Of a DNA stretch of 64,000 bases, positions 8,240-17,263 are shown one piece after another. A program made the position numbers and the translations under genes. Within the stretch, counting starts at the first letter, position 1; every line of letters begins with the position of its first letter. The notes beneath the pieces were generated by a model, which ran no database searches, was not told the DNA's origin, and worked only from the letters and a program-made list of their open reading frames with translations. Source of the DNA: Bacteroidales bacterium H3 (GTDB lineage Bacteria > Bacteroidota > Bacteroidia > Bacteroidales > Muribaculaceae); the NCBI GenBank assembly GCA_001701135.1, contig DAAN01000025.1, positions 14,744 to 78,743 of the forward strand, given 5' to 3'.

Positions 8240-8290
8240 GCGGCAAAATTATCACGGGGCGATTGCTAAATTGGAAATTCCGAACATTTT
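8240..8290 (-). promoter_or_regulatory. tra operon promoter/operator cassette
   Basis: A minus-strand -7 box TAATTTTG (8244-8251) lies 26 bp before the traA start. The surrounding 50 bp are 38/50 identical, with no gaps, to 10624-10673 upstream of the mob operon. Shared blocks include ATGTTCGGAATTT and TTAGCAATCG, while the segments between them differ. Such conserved blocks suggest one regulator binding both sites. Confidence 0.65.
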
Positions 8291-8393
8291 TCATTATTCT
8301 ATGACAGGATAATGTGTTGAAAATGTCATCGGATTATATGATAGCACCGTCATGGCGCACCGTGTGTCACCGGATAGAAGTCGCAGTTGTCCG

Positions 8394-9950
8394 TCAGCGT
8401 TTCATTGAGGTATCTTCGTCTATGCGGTCATAGTCGCCTTTGTAGCCGACCTCCCACTCCCGGTTGTCGCCCCTGCCGGCTCCGGCATCGCGAATCTGCC
8501 TTATTCCGGAATTGCCCTTGCGGGGTGACAAGGCATCCTGTTTCCGTCCAAGCGTATTCTTCCGGTATTGCAGCCTCCTTATGTCGAAGCCTTCGGACAC
8601 GAGGTTTATAAGCACATGGGCTTTCAGGTCAACAGCGTAGGTGTAGCCGTCTATGTCACGGATTGAAAAGCCGGCATCGCGGAATATCCGCCGGGGTATA
8701 TACCCGGTGCCGTTGTCGAATATCTCTTTAAGATCAAGAACCCTGTTGCCGTATGCCGCGCTTCGAGGACTTGAAATATCCACAAGGTGCGGAGCCGTAA
8801 TCCTGCCTATGCCGCACAAAAAGTCTCGCTCTGCTTCGGTGGCCGGGGAGAACGATTCGACCCAGCGGATACGGTTGTTCCGCTTCAACGCTTCCCACAT
8901 ATGGGGCCGGAGCTGCCGGGGCTCTCCATTGCGGTGCAGACAGCCTCCTTTGACATATGCGCGGTACTGTCGTGAGAGAATATCGTTCAGTTCCGGAATT
9001 GTCATTTTGGGGTTGTCTGCAAGCAGGGTGTCTATCTGCGCCTCGATGCGCGAGAATCTTTCATCGGCTGTCGAGAAGTCAAGCAGTTCCTTTATCGGAT
9101 ATATCTTGCCGCCGTTGATTACCGATTTCTTGTTGTGGTCGATTATCATGTAGCCGTATGGAGAATCGGATTTGCCGAAAAACACAAGCTCGATGCCGAA
9201 TTTACGCCTCATTTCCTCTGCAAGCTCCCTGCGGTTGGCCGTCAAGTCCCGGTATTTGGAGAACAGAGCCCTGAGCTGCCGCCTGCGCTGTCTGTCAAAT
9301 GTAGTTTCCCGGAAATGGCGGCTTATCTCCTCCAACGGCACGTCAAGGCACACCGCGCCGCCACGCTTTATCGACACTTTTCTGTCATTCTCGTAACATT
9401 CATATCCGAGGGAGTTCATAAGGGCCTTGTACTGGGTAACCGATGCGAATTTGTAGCCCAGGGCTGCCTCCATGTCCTGACGGGCTTTCTCCCGGGCATC
9501 GTTCCCCAATATCCTGTCGATAACGCGCTGCGACCTCACGCGCTCGTGGCTGTGGTCTATCTTCCTGCCGTCGGGTGCCACGCGGGATGTTATCACATGG
9601 ATATGCGTGTTGTCAGTGTCGGTATGGCCGTAAACAAGCAACGGCTGGCTGGGTTCGCCGTAACCCATCTGCCGCAGATACTCGTGCGCGAAGTCCAGAA
9701 GCTCCCGCTCTGTGTTCTCATGCCCCTTGCAGGAGAAGGCTATATGAAACTGTGCCTTGCGGATTCTCGTGTTTCTGGCCGAGTAGCTTTCAAGATACGC
9801 AGCGAGGTCGTCAGGAGTCGGACGCTCCATCGCCTCGACCAGCCCGAAGTTCTTTATCTCCAGCAGGTGTGCCACACCCTTTGCCACCTTCCGCTCGTTG
9901 TAGCCTACGGCATGGAAGGTTGTGCTTGAAGGAAGTATTGTCGCTATCAT
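8394..9950 (-). CDS. mobB: ICE relaxase (MobB-like, MOBP relaxase/mobilization nuclease)
   Basis: The 518-residue relaxase has the three-histidine metal motif at H109, H116 and H118 (HTDTDNTHIHVITSRV). A nearby tyrosine-containing N-terminal motif (HAVGYNERK) is a candidate nucleophile region. This enzyme nicks the ICE oriT and leads the transferred strand. It lies 96 bp downstream of the MobA-like gene, as in other Bacteroides elements where mobA and mobB form an operon. A candidate oriT sits upstream at 10507-10564. Its C-terminal part (about 250-518) has no motif I can name. Confidence 0.85.
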   Translation of the reverse strand: MIATILPSSTTFHAVGYNERKVAKGVAHLLEIKNFGLVEAMERPTPDDLAAYLESYSARNTRIRKAQFHIAFSCKGHENTERELLDFAHEYLRQMGYGEPSQPLLVYGHTDTDNTHIHVITSRVAPDGRKIDHSHERVRSQRVIDRILGNDAREKARQDMEAALGYKFASVTQYKALMNSLGYECYENDRKVSIKRGGAVCLDVPLEEISRHFRETTFDRQRRRQLRALFSKYRDLTANRRELAEEMRRKFGIELVFFGKSDSPYGYMIIDHNKKSVINGGKIYPIKELLDFSTADERFSRIEAQIDTLLADNPKMTIPELNDILSRQYRAYVKGGCLHRNGEPRQLRPHMWEALKRNNRIRWVESFSPATEAERDFLCGIGRITAPHLVDISSPRSAAYGNRVLDLKEIFDNGTGYIPRRIFRDAGFSIRDIDGYTYAVDLKAHVLINLVSEGFDIRRLQYRKNTLGRKQDALSPRKGNSGIRQIRDAGAGRGDNREWEVGYKGDYDRIDEDTSMKR

Positions 9951-10046
9951 GTTGTTATCTCTCTATGGCTTTATCGCTTGCCGTGGCAAGAGAATATCAG
10001 ACTGTTACAAAATCGGAGTATCGTATTATGCAGTTATCCCTCACTG

Positions 10047-10448
10047 TTACTTTCTGTTTCTCAGGATACCGCGTACTGTCATGCTCACAATATCGGAGTG
10101 TTCGGCTATCATTTTATCTATCGCTCCCTTTATCTGTTGTATGGACGGTAGCAATAACTCTTTATAATATGTCTCGTTCATCAGACCTGCAACTGCAAGC
10201 TCATTGGCGCGTTTCATGGCCTGATTGAGATTGCCGCCGGCCCATCCGAGTTCATCCTTGTGTTTGCGGTAGAAGGAGGTCATAAGTTCCACGGCTTCCA
10301 TACGGCTCTTCATATCCCTGTCGGAAAACTCCGCTATTGCCAGACGGATATATGAGCTTATACTGCTGAAGCCCTTGGCCCTCTCTTTGAGCCGTTCAAG
10401 CTCCGTGTCGGTGAATAGTATCTCTATTCTGTTGGTTCTCTTCTCCAT
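10047..10448 (-). CDS. mobA: MobA/MobC-like relaxosome accessory protein
   Basis: The 133-residue protein starts with a ribbon-helix-helix-like segment (NRIEILFTDTELERLKERAK) followed by long helices containing a conserved-looking GNLNQAMKRANE motif, characteristic of MobA/MobC relaxosome proteins. Such proteins bind oriT and help the relaxase melt it. It is the first gene of the mob operon, with about 170 bp of leader containing the oriT-like hairpin. Confidence 0.85.
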   Translation of the reverse strand: MEKRTNRIEILFTDTELERLKERAKGFSSISSYIRLAIAEFSDRDMKSRMEAVELMTSFYRKHKDELGWAGGNLNQAMKRANELAVAGLMNETYYKELLLPSIQQIKGAIDKMIAEHSDIVSMTVRGILRNRK

Positions 10449-10506
10449 GATTCAAGTGATTAAAAATCGGCGAGTCGCGAGCTGATTTGCCCCGGACGGA
10501 ACGGGC

Positions 10507-10564
10507 GGCAAGTTACTTTTCATCGGTAAAACGCAGTTTTATCCGGGGAAAAGTACAACTTGCC
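10507..10564. other. candidate ICE oriT (nested inverted repeat)
   Basis: An outer inverted repeat (GGCAAGTT-ACTTTTC at 10507-10521 with GAAAAGT-AC-AACTTGCC at 10548-10564) encloses an inner hairpin (CGGTAAAAC at 10524-10532 with GTTTTATCCG at 10536-10545). It lies 59 bp upstream of the mobA start, the usual place for an oriT in Bacteroides conjugative elements. No T-run follows on either strand, so it is unlikely to be a terminator. Confidence 0.55.
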
Positions 10565-10623
10565 TGACAAATTCTACACCATAGGTTCGCCCCGGTCAGG
10601 TTCGCTCCAGCCTCTCCTTCGGT

Positions 10624-10673
10624 CGGCGAAATTAGCACGCCCCGATTGCTAACACACAAATTCCGAACATAAT
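10624..10673 (-). promoter_or_regulatory. mob operon promoter/operator cassette
   Basis: This is the second copy of the cassette described at 8240-8290. Its -7 box reads TAATTTCG on the minus strand (10627-10634). Transcription would start near 10617 and run through the oriT-like hairpin into mobA. Confidence 0.6.
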
Positions 10674-11007
10674 CTTTGTATCACTATCCCGAATATCACG
10701 GTTGCCGATTACCGTATAATCGGATAACCACGGTATATGATATTCACATTATCCGATGGCTCGTTTATCCTTCAAAACGGTTATGGCATATCATTTTCAA
10801 TATATAATCACATACAGCCATAATGATGTGGAAAAGCATATTATTATCGGATTATCAAGGTATTAAATGATAAAATAGTTGCTTTATTTCTTGCATATGT
10901 CGTTGAAAATTAGTATATTTACATACTTGGAGCGTCGCTTCGAGCGATAGTCCGGCTATGTGGCAGTCACATTGTCGGACAGTCATAACATCATAATATC
11001 TCTGACT
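10674..11007. promoter_or_regulatory. AT-rich ICE control region with repeated ATCGGAT sites
   Basis: This gene-free stretch contains several relatives of TnATCGGATnA: 10716-10727, 10748-10757 (inverse) and 10842-10854. A further related site lies near 8328 before the tra operon. They may be binding sites of an element-encoded regulator. A weak plus-strand promoter (TATATTTAC near 10914) could drive the small membrane gene that follows. Confidence 0.4.
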
Positions 11008-11220
11008 ATGTTTCAGCTTCTATTGATAATATATCTGTTGCCCGTAGTGATAATCGCGGTATTGCTTATCCGCCTTATCCGACGGCTGCTCTCGCTCGCC
11101 CTGCGGTTCATACGTTGGGCTGTGCCCCGATTATTCCGGCTTGCCGTGCGGCTGCTTGTGCTTGGTTGGCATGGGGGGCGTTATCTGTGGCGGTATTACC
11201 GTCGCCGGACTGCGCCGTAG
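11008..11220 (+). CDS. small cationic membrane protein of the ICE, unknown function
   Basis: The 70-residue protein (86 if the ATG at 10960 is used) has a hydrophobic N-terminal helix (MFQLLLIIYLLPVVIIAVLL) followed by an unusually Arg-rich amphipathic tail (RLIRRLLSLALRFIRW onward). It is the only plus-strand gene in the visible ICE and lies just outside the mob operon, divergent from it. I do not recognise a family. It could also be a chance reading frame. Confidence 0.45.
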   Translation: MFQLLLIIYLLPVVIIAVLLIRLIRRLLSLALRFIRWAVPRLFRLAVRLLVLGWHGGRYLWRYYRRRTAP

Positions 11221-11333
11221 AAATTTCGCAGCGAGGGAAAAGAGAGGAACGGGCTTAGACTTCTCCCTTTGGCGAGTCTCTTGCGATCGTGCGTCACGGA
11301 GGCTTAAAACCGCCGCTTTTCGGGGATATGTGC

Positions 11334-11559
11334 GCCACCTTTTCAGCCACCTTCACCGACACCTTTCCAGCCACTTCTTCCGCCACCTTTTCGGACACCT
11401 GTTCCGACACATCTACCGACACTGATACTGACACTTTTACATACACCCTTGGGGACACTTCTTCGGACACCTTTGGGGACACTTTTGGGGACACCCTTAC
11501 AGACACCTTTTCCGCCACTTTTTCGGCCTATGTGCGCCACCTTTTTAGACACCTCTTCG
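11334..11559. repeat. 12-bp tandem repeat array near the ICE end
   Basis: Sixteen consecutive 12-bp units of consensus GACACCTTTTCC (variants GCCACC..., GACACTTTTGGG) fill 11334-11525. After a 10-bp interruption there are two or three more units to about 11559. The motif TATGTGCGCCACC precedes both blocks. Because 12 is a multiple of three, reading frames stay open on both strands (tetrapeptides like DTFS on plus, EKVS/KVAE on minus), so open frames are not evidence for a gene. The array diverges between units, which argues for an old expansion. Confidence 0.85.
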
Positions 11560-11897
11560 GACCCCTTCGGCAAGCCTCCAAATAGCCCTGATTTACCCCC
11601 ACCACGGAGTGCGAACTCTTCCGGTCTTTCGGGCGTTTCCATAGCAGAAGCCGCCCTTGCTCAGTGTTAAATATTGTTTAATTGGGCTATATTTGTAAAA
11701 TAATTGTTAAATTTGGACATTGGATTGAAGATGGCTGAAATCGAGGTAAAATCGGGGCCTGAAAAAGTACCGAAATGTGGTACATCCCGTGGTACATTGC
11801 CACTCTATCATGTTCTATAACAAATTGGAGATCAAAATAATAGCCGAGGCAAAACGAAGCGCACTCGGATCACCAAAGGGTCCATCAGACCACAGAA

Positions 11898-11938
11898 GAC
11901 CTCTGAAAATCGCTGATTTTCAGAGGTCGTTTCTTTTT
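11898..11938 (+). terminator. intrinsic terminator in ICE terminus
   Basis: A perfect 14-bp stem (11898-11911 with 11915-11928) with a 3-nt loop is followed by GTTTCTTTTT. It would stop rightward transcription about 370 bp before the ICE end. It may end a short transcript starting in 11700-11880, or insulate the element from the host gene. Confidence 0.7.
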
Positions 11939-11985
11939 GACCCGCCCCGCTACGGCGCAAAATATTGAAATATCCGGTGTGCATT

Positions 11986-12237
11986 GAGGGTGCAACGATT
12001 TCGGCACCTCAAATTGCACCCTTTTGTCGATATATTTCATTATTTTTCAGCGATTTGCATCAAACACACTCTCAAAGCGGCTGCACCCTCGGCGTGGGGC
12101 CGAAATGGGGTTCTGCAAGTGGGGCTTATCCATTTTCAAGGCACGGTCAGATTCGCGTTTAGATTTTTTAACGCTTTCGCCATTTTACTTAGGAATGAAA
12201 ACGGAGTGTTAAAAAAGGGTGCAAATCGAGGGTGCAA
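11986..12237. repeat. five GGGTGCAA-type sites, candidate integrase arm sites
   Basis: The decamer (A/G)AGGGTGCAA occurs at 11986-11995 (+), 12014-12023 (-), 12082-12090 (-, 9 of 10), 12215-12224 (+) and 12228-12237 (+). All five lie within 320 bp of the ICE/GH3 junction. Tyrosine integrases of conjugative elements bind comparable short arm-type repeats in attL and attR. That role here is inference. Confidence 0.5.
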
Positions 12238-12305
12238 ACCGGCGAAATCCGACGAAAATCAGCTTTCACCACCCTCTTTCCATTCCGATATTCATTTGTC
12301 TTCGG

Positions 12306-12653
12306 GTAGATGCATGGAATGCCGATTTCGCGCATCGACGCTTCCTGAATCTTGCCGATCACCTCGTTCCATTCCTGTGGCGTGAGCGAGTGCTGCGGCG
12401 CATTGAGGATGGATCCCACTTTGTATTTGCCTATGATGGAATCAAGCATCCCGGGGTGGTAGACAAGTTTGCCGTCGGGTTCCCGATGGCATATCAGGTC
12501 GATGGCAAGCTCTGTCATCTGGCCTATTTTTTCGTCAAGGGTCATGCGGGCGAGTGTCTGTTCCACCTGTTTTTCGATGGATACGTCGCGGGGTATCGCA
12601 GGAGCGGTGGCGCTTGCCGCAGCAAGAGCCACCGCTATTGCCATGCCCGTCAT
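12306..12653 (-). pseudogene. GH3 beta-glucosidase-like gene, 5' fragment cut by the ICE
   Basis: From ATG 12651-12653 the frame gives an N-terminal secretion-like segment (MTGMAIAVALAAASATAPA) and then the GH3 N-terminal hallmark: VEQTLARMTLDEKIGQM followed by ...REIGIPCIY. GH3 proteins normally continue for over 700 residues. Here similarity ends at the Tyr codon 12306-12308, and unrelated codons lead to a stop at 12189. The ICE end lies at this point. The gene begins 33 bp after the esterase stop and would have been its operon partner. Confidence 0.8.
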
Positions 12654-12686
12654 TGCTTTGCGGGTTTGTTCTATTGTGGATCTGTT

Positions 12687-13943
<1,257 letters not shown>

Positions 13944-14025
13944 TTAGATATGGCGCTTGGGCGCAAACCGCTGTCTGTGCCGCTATATTTGCCGAAGACA
14001 AAATTACTGAAATATTTGTGACGGA

Positions 14026-15360
14026 ATACTACTGGTGCGATAAAATCGCGTTAGTTTAGAAATCATCAAATAAAGAGAGTTCTTTGACATTTTGATTTGA
14101 ATTGATTGACAAGTCTTGCTTGGTTAGAAGTTGTCGTAACTCGACACGTTCCAAAGCAGAGATTCTGATCAGGGTTGCCACTTCGGTTATAGAATAGCAG
14201 CTTTTATAATCGATCTTTATTCGAGCGACCGTGAGATAGGCAATGACAGCAGTCCAAAGATGGATTTTTACAGCGTTCTCGGAAAATCCCCAAAGGGTCT
14301 TAACGACAATATTCTGTTTAATCCATTTGAAGAAAACTTCTATATCCCAGCGATGGCGGTAGAGATTGGATATCACCAAGGCGCTGACCTCAAAGTTGTT
14401 GGATATGAAATCCACAATTGTGTCATTGTCCGGGTCATATACCCGTACAAACCGCATGTCATCAGGATAGAGTTTACTCGACTTATATCCGGTGACCCGA
14501 ATCCGGGAGTCTTCTATGATGCCGGACTTTGCATCGGGGATTTCCATTTGCCCGATGGTCATGAACTTCATGTTCTCTTTCGGACGAGATACCCAGAATG
14601 CCTGTGTCTGATGGAATCTGAATAAAGCCTTGAAGTCGACATAAGCCTTGTCCATCACATAGAAAGCGAATGGTTCCGGCGACAGCATGTCAAGTTCGTT
14701 GCTGTCATGCCATTTCCCATCGGTGATATGGATGTTGGCCGGTATGCTTCCACGCAAATCAAGCAATGTGTGCACCTTTACAGCGCCTTTGCTGTATTTG
14801 CCCAATGCCCATGCCGCAAGCTTTATGCTGGTTGATATGGTTGTAGAGTCCAAAGCATATATTACGTTGTCTATGGTTATGTCGGACAGTTTAGTCTTTG
14901 AATACATGGGTCTTACCAGTCCTATGAGATAAATGCCCAGCCCTTCAAAAATTCGATAGTCACGACTTTCGTTAGCCCGCGACAATGATGTGTGGTTGAC
15001 CGTTTTTCGAAAACCGAGATGATATAGCATTTTTGAATGAGCCTCCAGACATAGACAGATGTCTCGTGGCGAATCACAGCCTGTCAGCTGTCCGAAGAGC
15101 AGATGAAGGAGGAGATTGTAACTGTTGAGATTCTTTACATGCCAGTCTCCTTTATACACCCTTACAAGCTTATCGAACTGGTAGCGCGGTATAAAATCGA
15201 TTATCTGGGAGAAAACATACTTACCCTGATTCATAATCTTGATGTTTGGGGACAACAAGACTAATAAATCAATTTCAAATCAAAAAATCAATGTACTCTT
15301 GTATTTAATTAAATACTAATATTTTAATAACAGTGGTCAGATTTTTATCGCACCACTACT
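14026..15360. mobile_element. IS4-family insertion sequence
   Basis: One transposase gene is framed by terminal inverted repeats. The left end (14026-14045) and the reverse complement of the right end (about 15343-15360) share GGTGCGATAAAA preceded by ACTACT/AGTAGT. A long target duplication is not evident; only AAT flanks both tips. The element sits between the esterase gene and the GH20 gene. Confidence 0.8.
14056..15258 (-). CDS. IS4-family transposase
   Basis: This 400-residue DDE transposase has Asp137 (ALDSTT), Asp203 (YVMDKAY) and Glu307. The IS4 signature Y-(2)-R-(3)-E-(6)-K is exact at Tyr300, Arg303, Glu307 and Lys314. The N-terminal 80 residues match the DNA-binding region common to Bacteroides IS4 elements. 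All catalytic residues are present and the gene is uninterrupted, so the element may be active. Confidence 0.93.
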   Translation of the reverse strand: MLSPNIKIMNQGKYVFSQIIDFIPRYQFDKLVRVYKGDWHVKNLNSYNLLLHLLFGQLTGCDSPRDICLCLEAHSKMLYHLGFRKTVNHTSLSRANESRDYRIFEGLGIYLIGLVRPMYSKTKLSDITIDNVIYALDSTTISTSIKLAAWALGKYSKGAVKVHTLLDLRGSIPANIHITDGKWHDSNELDMLSPEPFAFYVMDKAYVDFKALFRFHQTQAFWVSRPKENMKFMTIGQMEIPDAKSGIIEDSRIRVTGYKSSKLYPDDMRFVRVYDPDNDTIVDFISNNFEVSALVISNLYRHRWDIEVFFKWIKQNIVVKTLWGFSENAVKIHLWTAVIAYLTVARIKIDYKSCYSITEVATLIRISALERVELRQLLTKQDLSINSNQNVKELSLFDDF

Positions 15361-15412
15361 AATTTTGGACATTAAATTAAGATCATTCAAAAAAAACAAG
15401 GTTGCATAGCGG

Positions 15413-15439
15413 TTGTTCGAAATCTTTTAATTAAATTTG
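15413..15439 (+). promoter_or_regulatory. promoter of the GH20 gene
   Basis: The -7 box TAAATTTG (15432-15439) is preceded by TTG at 15413-15415. The spacing of 16 bp is short of the usual 19-21. Transcription would start about 95 bp before the ATG. Confidence 0.5.
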
Positions 15440-15539
15440 TATCTGAGTTTTGCGCTGGTCGCATTGTCGGCATTCGCTTTCTCAGATTGATATTATTTCT
15501 GACATAACCATTAAACCCTAATAACCAAATCGATTCATT

Positions 15540-17192
15540 ATGTTTTCCATGAAAAAATTAGGCGTGCTTTGTATGGCGGCTCTGATGGCTTTCGGTGCAG
15601 GCGCGGCGGTCACTGCCAACTACCGTGTGGTGCCCCTTCCGCAGAAGATCCAGACATCGAATGCCGCCGGATTCGCGCTGAATGCCCGCACCGTTATCTC
15701 CTATCCGAAAGATCAGAAAGAACTGGCCAACGAAGCATCGTTTCTGCAAGAATATCTCAAAAAAATGACCGGCCTGAAGCTCGCCGTGAAAGCCGGAGCC
15801 ACAGGCGACAACTGCATCGCACTCTCGATCGATCCGGCCATCGGCAATGCCGAAGGTTACAGGCTGGTGGTCGACCGTTCGGGCATGAAACTTACCGGCG
15901 GCTCCGCTGCCGGTGTGTTTTACGGCGTGCAGACCATCCGCAAATCTGTCCCTGATATTACCTCGGAACCGGTGGTGTTCCCGGCAGTAGTAATCGACGA
16001 TTATCCCCGTTTTGCATATCGCGGCGCCCACCTCGACCCCTGCCGCCATTTCTTCCCCTTTGACTCGATAAAGAAATATATCGACATTCTGGCTCTCCAC
16101 AACATGAATAAATTCCATTTCCACCTAACCGAAGACCAGGGATGGCGGTTCGAGAGCAAGAAATACCCACTGCTCACCAAAATCGGCTCGTTGCGCGACT
16201 CCACACAGATTCACGCAGGCAAGGGCTGGGACAGCACCACCTATGATCCCACTCCCTACGGTGGATTTTACACCAGGAAACAGCTGCGCGAACTTGTGAA
16301 ATACGCAGCCGCACATCACATCGATATCATCCCCGAGGTTGACCTTCCCGGCCACATGCTGGCAGCACTGGCATCATACCCAGAACTCGGCTGCACAGGC
16401 GGCCCCTACAAAGTATGGCCTCGTTTCGGCGTGAGCGAAGATGTGCTCTGCGCCGGCAATGACAAAGTCTACACTTTCATCGACGACATTCTCGGCGAGA
16501 TCATGGAATTGTTTCCCTCGGAATATATTCATGTCGGCGGCGACGAATGTCCGAAAGTCCGCTGGGAAAGTTGCCCCAAATGTCAAGCCAAGATAAAGGA
16601 ATTAGGCTATCAGACTGATGACCAGAGCACAAAGGAACAGAAACTTCAGAGCTATGTCACACATCATGTCGACGACTTCATCACCTCGCGCGGCCGTAAA
16701 CTTATCGGCTGGGACGAGATACTCGAAGGCGGAGCCTCGCCCAACGCTGTGATTATGAGTTGGCGCGGTGTCGACGGCGCTCTCAAAGCCGCGCCGCTCG
16801 GTCACGACGTGATCATGACCCCCAATAATTTCTGCTACTTCGACTACCGCCAGAGCGACGACCCGGGAGAGCCTCATCCCGTCGGTCTCCTGCTCGACTT
16901 CGCCACAGCCTACAGCCTCGACCCGCAGCTGCCACAACTCACCGAAGAACAGAAAAAGCATATCCTGGGGGTTCAGGCCAATATCTGGACTGAATGGATT
17001 GTCGACTTCCCCGACGTGCAGTATATGGCGCTGCCACGCTTCGCCGCACTTGCCGAGAACCAGTGGAGTGCTGCGCCGAAAGACCTCGACGGCCTGATGA
17101 GACGCATGCCGCAGATGCTCGACCAGTATCGCGCCAACGGCTATAGCTTTGCGCCCCATATCCTCTCCGACCCCCGCGTAGCAGGCAAATAA
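15540..17192 (+). CDS. secreted GH20 beta-N-acetylhexosaminidase
   Basis: The 550-residue enzyme has a signal peptide (KKLGVLCMAALMAFGAGAA), a GH20b N-terminal domain (about 27-153) and the GH20 barrel. It includes the landmark segment NKFHFHLTEDQGWRFE (about 190-206), the catalytic Asp335-Glu336 pair in HVGGDE, and WDEILEGG plus the substrate-binding WTEW near residues 485-488. It would remove terminal GlcNAc/GalNAc from mucin glycans, glycoproteins or chitin oligomers in the periplasm or at the surface. It stands alone on the plus strand, flanked by an IS and a convergent phosphatase gene. Confidence 0.95.
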   Translation: MFSMKKLGVLCMAALMAFGAGAAVTANYRVVPLPQKIQTSNAAGFALNARTVISYPKDQKELANEASFLQEYLKKMTGLKLAVKAGATGDNCIALSIDPAIGNAEGYRLVVDRSGMKLTGGSAAGVFYGVQTIRKSVPDITSEPVVFPAVVIDDYPRFAYRGAHLDPCRHFFPFDSIKKYIDILALHNMNKFHFHLTEDQGWRFESKKYPLLTKIGSLRDSTQIHAGKGWDSTTYDPTPYGGFYTRKQLRELVKYAAAHHIDIIPEVDLPGHMLAALASYPELGCTGGPYKVWPRFGVSEDVLCAGNDKVYTFIDDILGEIMELFPSEYIHVGGDECPKVRWESCPKCQAKIKELGYQTDDQSTKEQKLQSYVTHHVDDFITSRGRKLIGWDEILEGGASPNAVIMSWRGVDGALKAAPLGHDVIMTPNNFCYFDYRQSDDPGEPHPVGLLLDFATAYSLDPQLPQLTEEQKKHILGVQANIWTEWIVDFPDVQYMALPRFAALAENQWSAAPKDLDGLMRRMPQMLDQYRANGYSFAPHILSDPRVAGK

Positions 17193-17211
17193 CCCAACTT
17201 CACTGAAACAC

Positions 17212-17263
17212 CCGATTAGACCGGTCAGGCTTATCATCCAATAAGCCTGACCGGTCTAATCGG
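17212..17263. terminator. perfect 23-bp stem-loop between convergent genes
   Basis: Arms 17212-17234 and 17241-17263 are perfectly complementary around a 6-nt loop. The structure covers the stop codon of the minus-strand phosphatase gene (17256-17258) and lies 20 bp past the GH20 stop. There is no strong U-run, so it may be an RNA-stabilising hairpin or a repeat element instead of a classical intrinsic terminator. The arm text (GATTAGACCGGTCAGG) recalls the 9-bp repeats at 37025-37075. Confidence 0.7.

Larger units (their letters stand above)
4038..12305. mobile_element. integrative conjugative element, right portion (mob and tra genes and one end)
   Basis: A Bacteroides-type ICE segment contains mobA-like and mobB-like relaxosome genes, candidate oriT, a tra operon in the order traA(ParA), DUF3408-like, HTH protein, TraD-like, traE, traF and traG, and a repeat-rich non-coding terminus. 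Its right end lies at about 12305, where the GH3 reading frame loses similarity after codon 116. The rest of the transfer genes and the integrase are expected beyond the left edge. Endpoint positions are inferred from interrupted genes. Confidence 0.8.
11560..12305. other. non-coding ICE terminus
   Basis: I see no convincing gene here. The stretch holds two direct GTGGTACAT repeats 12 bp apart (11777-11785 and 11789-11797), a terminator-like hairpin at 11898-11938, and five copies of an (A/G)AGGGTGCAA motif between 11986 and 12237. This organisation, with binding-site repeats next to the junction with the GH3 gene, fits an attachment (att) arm region. Confidence 0.55.

Noticed and set aside
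11334..11559. Possible CRISPR-like array
   Set aside because: Units are directly abutting 12-mers without spacers, and no cas genes are present.
11289..11585. Reading frames of about 75-100 codons on both strands across the 12-bp repeats
   Set aside because: A 12-bp period keeps frames open on either strand by itself. There is no promoter, start context or family match that favours one of them.
12189..12305. C-terminal 39 codons of the frame that starts in the GH3 gene
   Set aside because: These codons lie in the ICE terminus and overlap two of the GGGTGCAA sites. They do not continue the GH3 sequence.
13999..14045. Claim that the IS destroyed a consensus -33 box
   Set aside because: Joining the flanks across the IS does not recreate a minus-strand TTTG at the right distance, so only proximity to the -7 box can be stated.
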